This document shows positions 18,137 through 27,254 of a stretch of 64,000 nt of DNA, piece by piece. Made by a program: the position numbers and the translations under genes. The DNA lies in contig NZ_CP022296.1 in NCBI RefSeq assembly GCF_017310035.1, positions 2,852,001-2,916,000 of the forward strand. The letters are read 5' to 3'. Origin of the DNA: Nocardioides sp. S5. Lineage in GTDB: Bacteria > Actinomycetota > Actinomycetes > Propionibacteriales > Nocardioidaceae. The notes under the pieces were generated by a model, which had not been told where the DNA came from, made no database searches, and saw only the letters and a program-made list of their open reading frames with translations. Within the stretch, counting starts at the first letter, position 1; each line of letters opens with the position of its first letter.

Positions 18137-19017
18137 GCATGTTCGTCGGTCGCGGTGCCCCGCGCAGCCTCTACGACGTGGTGTCCGAGGAGAGCTCGGC
18201 CGTCGTCATCCGCCAGTACTCCAGCTCCTTCGGCCTGGCCTCGCGCCTGCTCGGCGAGCCGGTGCGCACCCAGGTCCGCAACGTCTACGCCCTGGTGCGC
18301 GTCGCCGACGAGATCGTCGACAACCCCGATCCCGCCCTCGGGCGCGACGCCCGGGCCACCATGCTCGACTGGCTCGAGGACGACGTACGCCACGCCCTCG
18401 CGACCGGCTGGAGCGGCAACCTCGTGGTGCACGCCTTCGCCCGCACGGCGCAGGCCGTCGGCATCGAGGACGACGTCGTGGCTCCCTTCTTCAGCTCGAT
18501 GCGCACCGACCTCGACACCACGACGCACACCCAGGAGAGCTTCGACCGCTACGTCTACGGCTCCGCCGAGGTCGTCGGCCTGATGTGCCTGCGAGCCTTC
18601 CTCGCCGCGCCCGACGCCGTGGGTGACCGCGCCCGCGCCTACGACGAGCTCGCCCCCGGGGCGCGGCGGCTGGGCGCGGCCTTCCAGAAGCTCAACTTCG
18701 TCCGCGACCTCTCCGACGACCACGACGTCCTGCGTCGCGACTACTTCCCCGGCCTCGACGTCGAGCGCTTCTGCGACCGCGACCGGGACCGCATCCTCGA
18801 CGACATCGACGCCGACCTGGCCGCGGCGGCCACCGTGGTCCCCGACCTCCCCCCGAGCAGCCGGCGCGCGGTGCGCGCCGCGCACGCGACCTTCGCCGAG
18901 CTGGCCGCACGGCTGCGTGCCACGCCGGCCGCCGACATCCGCCGGCAGCGCGTGCGCGTGCCCGCCGCCGTCAAGCTCCGCCTCGCGCTGGGCTCCCTCC
19001 ACGAAGGACGAGCATGA
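18133..19017 (+). CDS. crtB: Phytoene synthase
   Basis: 294 aa. Head-to-head condensation of two GGPP to phytoene. The family marks are SSSFGLASRLL, the first Asp motif VRVADEIVD, and the second motif NFVRDLSDDHDVLRRDYFP. ATGA overlap with crtE and with crtI shows the three are translated together. All catalytic motifs are intact. Confidence 0.94.
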   Translation: MSMFVGRGAPRSLYDVVSEESSAVVIRQYSSSFGLASRLLGEPVRTQVRNVYALVRVADEIVDNPDPALGRDARATMLDWLEDDVRHALATGWSGNLVVHAFARTAQAVGIEDDVVAPFFSSMRTDLDTTTHTQESFDRYVYGSAEVVGLMCLRAFLAAPDAVGDRARAYDELAPGARRLGAAFQKLNFVRDLSDDHDVLRRDYFPGLDVERFCDRDRDRILDDIDADLAAAATVVPDLPPSSRRAVRAAHATFAELAARLRATPAADIRRQRVRVPAAVKLRLALGSLHEGRA

Positions 19018-20651
19018 GAATGGCACTCCCCGACCGGCTCGGCCGGCGTACGGGCACGACCGCCGCTGCCACACCCGGGTCCGCGCAGCGCGTCGTGGTC
19101 ATCGGCGGCGGCATCGCCGGGCTCGCCACGGCCGCCCTGCTGGCGTCGCGAGGCCACAGCGTCGACCTCGTCGAGAAGAACGACGACCTCGGCGGCCGGG
19201 TCGGCAGCGTGGAGCGCGGCGGGTTCCGCTTCGACACCGGTGCGTCGTGGTACCTCATGCCGGAGGTGTTCGAGCACTTCTTCTCGCTGCTCGGCACGAC
19301 GGCGGACGCGGAGCTCGACCTCACCGTCCTCGACCCGAGCTACCGGGTGTTCTTCGAGGGCCACGACGAGTCGATCGACGTACGTCCCGACCGGGCCCAC
19401 AACCGCGCCCTGTTCGAGTCCCTCGAGCCCGGTGCCGGTGAGCGCTTCGACGCCTACCTCCGCTCGGCGGAGGAGACCTACGACATGGCGCTGCGCCGCT
19501 TCCTCTACAGCAACTTCGACGCCGCCTCGTCGTTCCTCCACCCCGACGTGGTCCGCAGCACCCCGCGGCTGAGCCGCCTGCTGACCCGCTCGCTGGAGAG
19601 CCACGTCGCCGCGTCCTTCTCCGACAACCGGCTGCGGCAGGTCCTCGGCTACCCGGCCGTCTTCCTCGGCTCCTCCCCCAGCCGCGCGCCGAGCATGTAC
19701 CACCTGATGAGCCGCCTCGACCTCGGCGACAGCGTGCTCTACCCGCAGGGCGGCTTCACCCGTCTCATCGAGGTCATCGCCGCCCTGGCCGAGCGCCACG
19801 GGGCGCGGCTGCACACCGGGTGCGAGGCGACCGCGATCGTGACGGACGGCAGTGGAAGTGGACGCGGGCGCCGGGCGCGGGTGACCGGTGTCGAGCACCT
19901 CGACGCCTCGGGCTCCCGGGTCGTGCGGCCCGCCGACGTCGTCGTCGGTGCAGCCGACCTGCACCACCTCGAGACCGCTCTGCTGCCGACCGCGTTGCAG
20001 ACGCACCCCGAGCGTGCGTGGCGCGACCGCTCACCCGGACCGGGTGCGGTGCTGGCCATGCTGGGCGTGGAGGGGGCACTGCCCGAGCTGCCGCACCACT
20101 CGCTGTTCTTCACCAGCGACTGGCAGCAGAACTTCGGCGACATCTTCGGCAAGGACGCGCGCGTCCCCGAGCCCGCCTCGGTCTACGTCTGCAAGCCCTC
20201 CGAGACCGACCCGACGGTCGCGCCCGCGGGGCACGAGAACCTCTTCGTCCTCGTCCCGGTGCCGGCCGACACCCGCATCGGCCGCGGGGGCGACGACGGC
20301 GCGGGCTCGGAGCAGGTGGAGCGCACCGCCGACGCCGCGATCGCGCAGGTCGCCCGGTGGTCCGGGGTCCACGACCTGGCCGACCGGGTCGTGGTCCGTC
20401 ACACCGTCGGTCCCGAGGACTTCGAGGCGCGCTACCACTCCTGGCGGGGCGGTGCGCTCGGGCTCGAGCACACGCTGCGCCAGAGCGCGTTCCTCCGGCC
20501 GGGCAACACCTCGGCGAAGGTCGACGGGCTCCTCTACGCCGGCTCGACCACCGTGCCCGGCGTCGGCCTGCCGATGTGCCTCATCAGCGCCGAGCTGGTG
20601 CTCAAGCGACTGACCGGCGACCGGTCGGCGCAGCCGGTGGGCGGCCGATGA
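19014..20651 (+). CDS. crtI: Phytoene desaturase
   Basis: 545 aa FAD enzyme that introduces double bonds into phytoene, normally to lycopene. N-terminal dinucleotide fold VVIGGGIAGLATAALLASRGHSVDLVEK with DLGGRVG, and the C-terminal family signature LLYAGSTTVPGVGLPMCLISAELV. Length is typical of bacterial CrtI. ATGA overlaps at both ends. Confidence 0.95.
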   Translation: MRMALPDRLGRRTGTTAAATPGSAQRVVVIGGGIAGLATAALLASRGHSVDLVEKNDDLGGRVGSVERGGFRFDTGASWYLMPEVFEHFFSLLGTTADAELDLTVLDPSYRVFFEGHDESIDVRPDRAHNRALFESLEPGAGERFDAYLRSAEETYDMALRRFLYSNFDAASSFLHPDVVRSTPRLSRLLTRSLESHVAASFSDNRLRQVLGYPAVFLGSSPSRAPSMYHLMSRLDLGDSVLYPQGGFTRLIEVIAALAERHGARLHTGCEATAIVTDGSGSGRGRRARVTGVEHLDASGSRVVRPADVVVGAADLHHLETALLPTALQTHPERAWRDRSPGPGAVLAMLGVEGALPELPHHSLFFTSDWQQNFGDIFGKDARVPEPASVYVCKPSETDPTVAPAGHENLFVLVPVPADTRIGRGGDDGAGSEQVERTADAAIAQVARWSGVHDLADRVVVRHTVGPEDFEARYHSWRGGALGLEHTLRQSAFLRPGNTSAKVDGLLYAGSTTVPGVGLPMCLISAELVLKRLTGDRSAQPVGGR

Positions 20652-20992
20652 GCCTGGTCCACTGGTCCTACGTCGCCATGCTCGCCTTCTGCCTGGCCGG
20701 GACCCTGCCGCTGGTGCCTGCCTTCCGGCTGGACGTCCTGCGCCAGCCCCGCCGGCTGCTGCTCACCGTGCTGCTGGCGGGCACGCCCTTCGTGGTGTGG
20801 GACCTCTACGCCACAGCGGCGGGGCACTGGTCCTTCGACGAGGGCCAGACACTGCCCTGGCGCGTCGGCGGCCTGCCGCTGGAGGAGCTGGGCTTCTTCG
20901 TGGTGATCCCGGTGGTGGGGGTGCTCACGCTCGAGGGCGTCCGCGCCGCCCGCCGGCGCCTCGCGACCGCTGCGCGCGAGGGGGACGCGTGA
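20648..20992 (+). CDS. crtYc: Lycopene cyclase subunit, CrtYc type
   Basis: 114 aa with three hydrophobic helices and the PLEEL motif essential in this family. With the next gene it forms the heterodimeric cyclase of actinobacteria. Relatives make beta rings on C40 carotenoids (CrtYc/Yd) or act on C50 carotenoids (CrtYe/Yf, CrtYg/Yh); sequence alone does not separate these, so product specificity is open. ATGA overlap with crtI and GTGA overlap with the partner. Confidence 0.85.
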   Translation: MSLVHWSYVAMLAFCLAGTLPLVPAFRLDVLRQPRRLLLTVLLAGTPFVVWDLYATAAGHWSFDEGQTLPWRVGGLPLEELGFFVVIPVVGVLTLEGVRAARRRLATAAREGDA

Positions 20993-21327
20993 CCTACACG
21001 GCCCTCGCGGTGGTGGGCGTGCTCCTGGCACTGGCCCTGGACCGGTGGGGGTTGCGCACGCGCGTGACCTCGACCCGGGACTGGTGGTCGGCCTACGCCA
21101 TCATCGTGTTCTTCCAGCTGCTCACCAACGGCTGGCTCACCGGTCGCGGGATCGTGCGCTACTCCCCCGACGCCATCATCGGCAGCGACCGGATCGTCCT
21201 CGTCGGGGACGGCCGGCTGGTCTACGCGCCGGTCGAGGACCTGGCCTTCGGGTTCGCCCTGGTGCTGACCAGCTGTGCCGTCTGGACATGGCTCGGCCGA
21301 CGCCGCCCCTCCCGGGAGGCAGCGTGA
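20989..21327 (+). CDS. crtYd: Lycopene cyclase subunit, CrtYd type
   Basis: 112 aa, three predicted membrane helices, GTG start inside a GTGA overlap. It has the partner-subunit pattern: DRWGLRTRVTSTRDWW, then VYAPVEDLAFGFALVL with the PVEDL motif equivalent to PLEEL in the other subunit. Both halves are needed for activity in known pairs. Confidence 0.85.
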   Translation: MTYTALAVVGVLLALALDRWGLRTRVTSTRDWWSAYAIIVFFQLLTNGWLTGRGIVRYSPDAIIGSDRIVLVGDGRLVYAPVEDLAFGFALVLTSCAVWTWLGRRRPSREAA

Positions 21328-22721
21328 GCATCTCGACACGGCTGCAGGAGATGCAGCCCACCGACATCGGAGTGCCCGGGCCGACCTCGCTCGACATGGC
21401 CCGCGGGTTCCGCTCCATCCGCGCCGACCCGCTGTCCTTCCTCTCCTCGGTCTCCGAGCAGTACGGCGACCTCGTCTCCTTCCCGGTGCCGGGCGCCCCC
21501 GCGCTGCTCCTCAACGACCCAGCGGCCGTGCGCCACGTCCTCCAGACCTCGGCGCGCAGCTGGGGCAAGGACACCGTGCAGTACGCCGCCCTCGCGCGGG
21601 TGACGGGACAGGGCCTGCTGGCCTCGGCGGAGCCGAGCTGGATCGACCACCGGCGCCTCGCCGCCCCCGCGTTCCACCACCAGCGCCTGGAGGCGGTCGG
21701 CGACCAGGTGCGTGCCGCGGCGCGGTCCGCGGTCGGCGTACGCCTGCCCGCGGCGGTCGGCGCCGGCGGCGGCACCGGCGTGGTGGACGTGGCCGCGCTC
21801 ACCCACACCATCGGCCTCGACGCGGTCGGACGGGCGCTCTTCTCCGCCGACCTGTCCGGACAGGCCCAGACCCTCCTCGACGCGACGAGCGACGCCGCGG
21901 AGCTCGTGGTCCGGCTCGGCCGCGCGATCCTCCCCCGGGCGCACTGGACGCCCACGCGCCTCAACGTGCGCCTGCGCTCGGCGCGGCGCCGGCTGGACGC
22001 GGCGTCGGCGGAGATCATCGCCCAGCGCCGGGCCCGCAACGGCCGGGCGAGCACGGCTCCTCACGGCGACGACCTGCTCGGCCTGCTGCTCGACAGCGGG
22101 CTCACCGACGCCGAGGTCCGCGACGAGCTCGTCACCATGATCGTCGCCGGCCACGAGACCGTCGCGGCCTCCCTTGCCTGGACGTTCATGCTGCTGGCCG
22201 AGCACCCCGAGGTGCAGGACCGCACCCGCGCCGAGCTCGCCGCCCACCCGGGTCCGGTGTCGCTGGTGGCCACGCGTGAGGCGCTGCCGTGGACACGGGC
22301 CGTCATCGACGAGGCGCTGCGGCTCTTCCCGCCCGCGTGGGCGCTCTCGCGCCGCTCGGTGCGCGACGACGTCGTCGCGGGCCACGACGTCCCGGCCGGC
22401 ACCCTCGCCATCATCAGCCCGTGGCTCGTGCACCGCCGGCCCGACCCGTGGACCGCGCCGCTGGCGTTCCGTCCCGAGCGCTTCCTCGACCCGGGCGCCG
22501 GGCGCACGGCGTACCTGCCCTTCGGCCAGGGGCCGCGCCTGTGCATCGGCCGGGAGTTCGCCCTCGGCGAGATGGTGATGGTGCTCGACGAGGTGCTCCG
22601 CGAGCACCGCCTCGACGTGCCCGGGGACTGGAGCCGACCCGACCCGCAGGCCAGGGTGGCGGTGCACCCGCGCGGCGGGATGCCGCTGCTCGTGACGCGC
22701 CTGGACCGGGCCCGCGCATGA
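21324..22721 (+). CDS. Cytochrome P450 of the carotenoid operon
   Basis: 465 aa. I-helix AGHETVAASLAW, ExxR in DEALRLFPP, and heme loop FGQGPRLCIGRE. Length and motifs resemble CYP175-type carotenoid hydroxylases and other class-I-partnered P450s. The GTG start 21324 overlaps the crtYd stop; the frame upstream is antisense or out of phase. Located between the cyclase and sugar/acyl-transfer genes, it most likely oxidises the carotenoid so that it can be glycosylated. No redox partner is encoded in the operon. Confidence 0.88.
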   Translation: MSISTRLQEMQPTDIGVPGPTSLDMARGFRSIRADPLSFLSSVSEQYGDLVSFPVPGAPALLLNDPAAVRHVLQTSARSWGKDTVQYAALARVTGQGLLASAEPSWIDHRRLAAPAFHHQRLEAVGDQVRAAARSAVGVRLPAAVGAGGGTGVVDVAALTHTIGLDAVGRALFSADLSGQAQTLLDATSDAAELVVRLGRAILPRAHWTPTRLNVRLRSARRRLDAASAEIIAQRRARNGRASTAPHGDDLLGLLLDSGLTDAEVRDELVTMIVAGHETVAASLAWTFMLLAEHPEVQDRTRAELAAHPGPVSLVATREALPWTRAVIDEALRLFPPAWALSRRSVRDDVVAGHDVPAGTLAIISPWLVHRRPDPWTAPLAFRPERFLDPGAGRTAYLPFGQGPRLCIGREFALGEMVMVLDEVLREHRLDVPGDWSRPDPQARVAVHPRGGMPLLVTRLDRARA

Positions 22722-23887
22722 GCGACGTCGTCGTGGTGGTCCTGGTCCTCGCGGCGATGGCGACTGCCCGCTGGCTGCTCGCCGACCTCCGTACGCCACC
22801 GCGCGGCGCCACCATCCCGACCTCCTCCTCGCGGGTCTCGGTCGTCGTGCCGGCGCGCGACGAGGCGCTCACCCTCCCCGACCTCCTCGCCTCGCTCGCC
22901 GCGCTCGCCACACCCGTGCAGGACGTGGTGGTCGTCGACGACGACTCCCGCGACGCGACCGCGGAGGTGGCGCGGGCCGCGGGTGCCCGGGTCGTGCCGG
23001 CAGGACGACCGCCCGCCGGCTGGACCGGCAAGGCGTGGGCCTGCCACGTGGGCGCCGACGTCGCCGACGGCGACCTCCTGCTCTTCCTCGACGCCGACAC
23101 GGTGCTGGCACCGGACGCGCTCGCCGGGCTCCTGGAGCTGCACGCAGGCTCGGGCGGGCTGGTGTCGGTCCAGCCCTACCACCGCGTCGTCCGCCCGCAC
23201 GAGCAGCTGTCGGCGTGGTTCAACGTCGTCGCCGTGATGGCGAGCGCGGCGTTCGTCGGCCCCCGGACGGGGGCGTCGCGCTCACGGGTCCCGATGGCCT
23301 TCGGGCCCTGCCTGCTCACGTCCCGTGCCGACCTGGCTGCCGCCGGCGGGCACGCTGCGGTCCGCTCCGCGATCCTCGACGACGCCGCCCTCGCCGCGGC
23401 CTACCACCGCGCCGGCCTGCCGGTCGTGTGCGCGGCGGGAGGCGCGTCGGTGCGGATGCGCAGCTATCCCGAGGGGCTGGGCCAGCTCGCGGCGGGCTGG
23501 ACGAAGAACATCGCCTCCGGGGCCTCGTCGGCGTGGCTGCCGGCGGCGCTCGGCACCGTGCTCTTCGTCTCCGTGCACCACGCGGTCGCCGTCGGTGCCG
23601 TGCTGACGCTGCTCGGCGCGACGACAGGGGTCGGCGGGACGCTGGTCGACGGGCACACAGCGGTGTGGGTGGCGGCGTACGTCGCCCTCGCCTGGCAGCT
23701 GCGCACGGTGCTGCGCCGGCTGGGGTCCTTCCGCTGGTGGACCTGGGCCCTGACGCCGGCCTCCCTGCTCGCCTTCGACCTGGTCTTCGCGCGCTCGGCG
23801 GTGCTGAGCGGCGTACGCCGGTCGGTGAGGTGGCGCGGTCGCGACGTGGACCTGCGCGGGCACGACTCCGCCCGCGAGGTGGCCTGA
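22718..23887 (+). CDS. CrtQ-like carotenoid glycosyltransferase (GT2)
   Basis: 389 aa. A short N-terminal membrane helix precedes a GT-A domain: VSVVVPARDEALTLPDLLASL, VVVVDDDSRDAT, and DGDLLLFLDADT (DxD). Acceptor block PMAFGPCLLTSR, then three C-terminal membrane helices. This matches the CrtQ family that glucosylates carotenoid acids in staphylococci. Here it would act on the P450-oxidised carotenoid. ATGA overlap with the P450; the next start overlaps its stop (TGATG). Confidence 0.8.
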   Translation: MSDVVVVVLVLAAMATARWLLADLRTPPRGATIPTSSSRVSVVVPARDEALTLPDLLASLAALATPVQDVVVVDDDSRDATAEVARAAGARVVPAGRPPAGWTGKAWACHVGADVADGDLLLFLDADTVLAPDALAGLLELHAGSGGLVSVQPYHRVVRPHEQLSAWFNVVAVMASAAFVGPRTGASRSRVPMAFGPCLLTSRADLAAAGGHAAVRSAILDDAALAAAYHRAGLPVVCAAGGASVRMRSYPEGLGQLAAGWTKNIASGASSAWLPAALGTVLFVSVHHAVAVGAVLTLLGATTGVGGTLVDGHTAVWVAAYVALAWQLRTVLRRLGSFRWWTWALTPASLLAFDLVFARSAVLSGVRRSVRWRGRDVDLRGHDSAREVA

Positions 23888-24387
23888 TGCTCCGCCACGT
23901 CATGCCGCAGACCGTCACGGTGGCCGTCGACGTGGTCGCCTGGGGGGTCTTCCACGCCGCCACCGGCTACGCCGCACACCGCCTCGGCGACGAGCGGCTG
24001 GGCCGCGACGGGTTCGTGCTGCGCCCGCGGGCGTTCGAGCGCGACGGGCGGTTCTACCGACGCCGGCTGCGCATCCACCGGTGGAAGGACCGCCTGCCCG
24101 AGGCCGGTGCCCTCTTCGCAGGCGGGGTGAGCAAGCGGCAGCTGCCGTCGGCCGACGTCACGGGGCTCGAGCTGTTCGTGCGCGAGACGCGCCGCGCCGA
24201 GCTCGGGCACTGGTGGGCGATGGCGTGCAGCCCGCTCTTCGTGCTCTGGAACCCGCCACTGCCTGCAGCGCTCCTGATGGGGTACGGGGTGCTCGTGAAC
24301 CTGCCCTTCATCCTCATCCAGCGCTACAACCGCTTCCGCACGCAGGCGATCCTCGAGCGGCTGTCGCAGCGCGGGAGCCGGTCGTGA
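23887..24387 (+). CDS. CrtO-like glycosyl-carotenoid acyltransferase
   Basis: 166 aa membrane protein with helices at both ends. RRLRIHRWKDRLPEAGALFAGGVSK matches the staphylococcal CrtO family that esterifies the sugar of glycosyl-diaponeurosporenoate with a fatty acid, including the conserved KDRLPE and SK positions; LVNLPFILIQRYNR is the C-terminal signature. The TGATG start overlap with the CrtQ-like gene supports a joint job: making an acylated carotenoid glycoside. Confidence 0.8.
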   Translation: MLRHVMPQTVTVAVDVVAWGVFHAATGYAAHRLGDERLGRDGFVLRPRAFERDGRFYRRRLRIHRWKDRLPEAGALFAGGVSKRQLPSADVTGLELFVRETRRAELGHWWAMACSPLFVLWNPPLPAALLMGYGVLVNLPFILIQRYNRFRTQAILERLSQRGSRS

Positions 24388-25226
24388 GCACCGAGGCGCA
24401 GGCGCGCCAGGGAGCGAGGGTGGACACCGACGTGTCCCGGACGACCACCGGGTCGCGCCACGGCCCGATCGCCCAGTTCCTCATCTCGTGGTCACCGCTG
24501 AGCGCGATCCTCCTCGCCTACGCCGTCGCCGGGTGGATCAGCGCGCCGCTCGAGACGGGCGACGGGGCCACGACCAACCGGGTGGGCGCGCCGCTGCACG
24601 TCTCGGGTCCCGCGGTGGCCGACGAGCGCCTGTTCGGCGCCGTGCCCACGGTGTGGCTCCAGGAGCGGCTGCTCGCGGGTTCCCCCCAGTGGTATGACGC
24701 GGTCGCGGCGCTGGTCTACGTCACCCACTTCGTCACCATCCCACTGCTGACGACGCTCGTCTGGTTCCAGCTGCGCGAGCGCTTCACCGCGTGGCTGGTG
24801 GCCGTGCTGTCCATGTCGTTCGTCGGGATCGCGATCTACGTCGCCTACCCCGCCGCCCCGCCGTGGCTCGCCTCCGAGAGCGGCGACATCGGACCGGTCG
24901 CGCGCATCTCCCACGTCGGATGGGACTACCTCCACCTCGACGCGGTCGGTCGCCTCACCCAGCTCGGGCAGAGCGGCAGCAACCCGGTCGCGGCGATGCC
25001 GTCGCTGCACGCCGGGGCAGCACTGCTCGTCGCCCTCTTCCTGTGGCCCTCGGTGTCGCGGTGGGCGCGGTGGGCGCTGCTCGCCTACGCCGTGACGATG
25101 GCGGCGGTGCTCGTCTACACCGGCGAGCACTACGTCGTCGACGTGCTCGCAGGCTGGCTGGTCGCCGCGCTCGCCCTCGGGCTGGCGTCGACGTCGTTGG
25201 CGCGGCGAGCAAGGGTGGGCACATGA
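24384..25226 (+). CDS. PAP2-family membrane phosphatase/phosphotransferase
   Basis: 280 aa, six hydrophobic helices, GTG start in a GTGA overlap. PAP2 motifs visible: PSLHAGAALL (C2 histidine) and YTGEHYVVDVLAGW (C3 His-Asp). The spacing and AAMPSLHAG resemble the AUR1/inositol-phosphorylceramide-synthase branch. It may dephosphorylate a prenyl diphosphate or move a phospho-head group; within the operon a lipid-finishing role is inferred. Confidence 0.75.
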   Translation: MSTEAQARQGARVDTDVSRTTTGSRHGPIAQFLISWSPLSAILLAYAVAGWISAPLETGDGATTNRVGAPLHVSGPAVADERLFGAVPTVWLQERLLAGSPQWYDAVAALVYVTHFVTIPLLTTLVWFQLRERFTAWLVAVLSMSFVGIAIYVAYPAAPPWLASESGDIGPVARISHVGWDYLHLDAVGRLTQLGQSGSNPVAAMPSLHAGAALLVALFLWPSVSRWARWALLAYAVTMAAVLVYTGEHYVVDVLAGWLVAALALGLASTSLARRARVGT

Positions 25227-26047
25227 GCGCCGCCACCGCACCTGCGCGCCGCGGCTCGCGGGCAGCCCTCGGCGTCCTGGGTGCCGCCCACGCCGGCCCC
25301 GCGGTGGCCGTCACGGTCCTCGCCGGTCTCCTCTGCGTGGCCCAGGGCCTCGACGCCCCCCGGTCCGCGCTGGTGGTCGCGGCCGTGCTCGCCGGGCAGC
25401 TGTCGATCGGCTGGAGCAACGACCTCGTCGACCTCCCGCGCGACCTCGCCGCCGGGCGCACCGACAAGCCGATGGCGACCGGCGAGGTGTCGGTCCGCGG
25501 CGTCCGCGCCGCCTGCGCCGCCGCCGTGGTCGTGTGCGTGCTGCTGTCGATGGCGCTCGGCACCGCGGCAGGCCTGGTGCACCTCGGTTGCGTGGTGTCG
25601 GCCTGGGCCTACAACCTCGGGCTCAAGGCCACGGCGTGGTCGTGGGCGCCGTACGCCCTCTCGTTCGGCGGCCTCACCGCGGTCGTGTCCCTCGCCGACG
25701 GTGAGCTGCCGCCGTGGTGGTGGCCGCTGGCGGCCGCCCTGCTCGGTGTGGGCGCCCACCTCCTCAACGTCCTCCCCGACCTCGACGACGACGCCGCCAC
25801 CGGCGTACGCGGCCTGCCGCACCGCCTCGGGCGCGCCCGCATCGCCCCGGTGGCGGCCGTCGTCCTCGTCACCGCCTCGCTCGTCGCACTCGTCGGCGCG
25901 GCGCCCCCGACCTCCGTGACCGTGGCGACAGCAGCACTCGTGCTCGCGCTGGCCGCCGTGGTCGTCACCGGCACCCGCCGCGCCCCCTTCCTCGCCGCGA
26001 TCGCGATCGCACTCGTCGACGCGACCCTGCTCGTGGTGGCCCGATGA
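25223..26047 (+). CDS. UbiA-family prenyltransferase
   Basis: 274 aa with about eight membrane helices. First Asp motif SNDLVDLPRD, DKPMATG loop, and second motif LPDLDDDAATG, all needed for Mg-prenyl-diphosphate binding. Two readings: a CrtEb-like lycopene elongase for C50 carotenoids, or transfer of a C20 chain to an aromatic lipid. The neighbours (geranylgeranyl reductase, type III PKS) and the DKPMATG pattern make me favour aromatic prenylation, but not firmly. ATGA overlaps on both sides. Confidence 0.78.
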   Translation: MSAATAPARRGSRAALGVLGAAHAGPAVAVTVLAGLLCVAQGLDAPRSALVVAAVLAGQLSIGWSNDLVDLPRDLAAGRTDKPMATGEVSVRGVRAACAAAVVVCVLLSMALGTAAGLVHLGCVVSAWAYNLGLKATAWSWAPYALSFGGLTAVVSLADGELPPWWWPLAAALLGVGAHLLNVLPDLDDDAATGVRGLPHRLGRARIAPVAAVVLVTASLVALVGAAPPTSVTVATAALVLALAAVVVTGTRRAPFLAAIAIALVDATLLVVAR

Positions 26048-27249
26048 CCGCCCCGGCCGTCGAGCAGTGGGACCTCGTCGTGGTGGGTGCGGGCCCGGCC
26101 GGGTCGTCCGCCGCCCTCGGCGCGCTCACCGCCGACCCGACCCTGCGGGTGCTGCTGGTCGACCGCAGCGACTTCCCGCGCGACAAGTCCTGCGGCGACG
26201 GGATCGCCCCGCACGCGATCGACCGGCTCGCCGAGGTCGGCGCCGCCGACGTGGTGGACGGGTGGGCGCCGCTGCGCGACCTGGAGCTGTCCCGCGGCGA
26301 CGTACGCGTCTCGGGGCCGATGCGTCGCGAGGCCTACGTGGTGCCGCGCCGGGTGCTCGACGCCCGCCTGGTCGAGAAGGCCGTGGCCGCCGGTGCGGTC
26401 CTGCGCCGCCACCGGGTCACGTCCGTCACCGCGGAGCCCGGGCGGGCGCTGGTCTCCGAGCGCTTCGCCGCGCCCGTGGTCGTCGGCGCCGACGGTGCCC
26501 ACTCGCTCGTGCGCACCGCCCTGCTCGGCCGACGACGCGACCAGCGCGCGCTCGCCATCCGCGGCTACGCGCCGACTCCGCCGCACCTGGTCGGCCGTCA
26601 GGTGATCCGCTACGGCGAGCGCACGCAGCCGTCGTACGCCTGGGCGTTCGACCGCGGCGACGGCCTCGCCAACGTCGGCTACGGCGAGCTGCTGCCGCGG
26701 GGCCGCGGTGACGGGAGCCCCCCGAGCCGGCGCCTGCTGCTCGAGCAGCTCGAGGAGCTCCTGCCCGGGATGGCGAGCACCGGCACCGACTGGCGCGGGC
26801 ACCACCTGCCCCTCAGCTCCTGGCGCTGGGAGCAGCCCGACGGACCCGTGCTGCTGGTCGGCGACGCGGCCGGCCTGGTCAACCCGATGACCGGCGAGGG
26901 CATCTACTACGCCGTCGCCACCGGCATCGCCGCCGGGCGCACCGCCGCGCGAGCCGTGGCCCTCGGCCGGGGCTACGACCCAGGCGAGCGGCACCGCACG
27001 GTGGTGCGCACGATGCTGGGCACGCACCTGCGCCACACCTGGCTGGCCTCGCGGCTCGCGCAGTCCCCGCGGATCGTCGACGCCGGCATCCGCGCGGCCG
27101 GCCGCGACCGCCACGCCTTCGACACGCTCGTCGAGCTCGGCCTCGGCGACGGCCGCATCGGCCCCCGCCTGGCCGGAGGCCTTCTCGGCGCCCTCGTCCG
27201 TCCGTCCCGCCCCGTCCGACCCGCCCCCGTCCCGACCACACCGAGGTAG
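26044..27249 (+). CDS. Geranylgeranyl reductase-family FAD enzyme
   Basis: 401 aa. FAD fold [17 protein letters not shown], the GGR-type [12 protein letters not shown] motif, and [21 protein letters not shown]. Such enzymes saturate geranylgeranyl chains. Next to the UbiA gene it suggests that the transferred prenyl chain becomes partly or fully reduced. ATGA overlap with UbiA; 5 bp gap to the type III PKS. Confidence 0.83.
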   Translation: MTAPAVEQWDLVVVGAGPAGSSAALGALTADPTLRVLLVDRSDFPRDKSCGDGIAPHAIDRLAEVGAADVVDGWAPLRDLELSRGDVRVSGPMRREAYVVPRRVLDARLVEKAVAAGAVLRRHRVTSVTAEPGRALVSERFAAPVVVGADGAHSLVRTALLGRRRDQRALAIRGYAPTPPHLVGRQVIRYGERTQPSYAWAFDRGDGLANVGYGELLPRGRGDGSPPSRRLLLEQLEELLPGMASTGTDWRGHHLPLSSWRWEQPDGPVLLVGDAAGLVNPMTGEGIYYAVATGIAAGRTAARAVALGRGYDPGERHRTVVRTMLGTHLRHTWLASRLAQSPRIVDAGIRAAGRDRHAFDTLVELGLGDGRIGPRLAGGLLGALVRPSRPVRPAPVPTTPR

Positions 27250-27254
27250 CTGAC

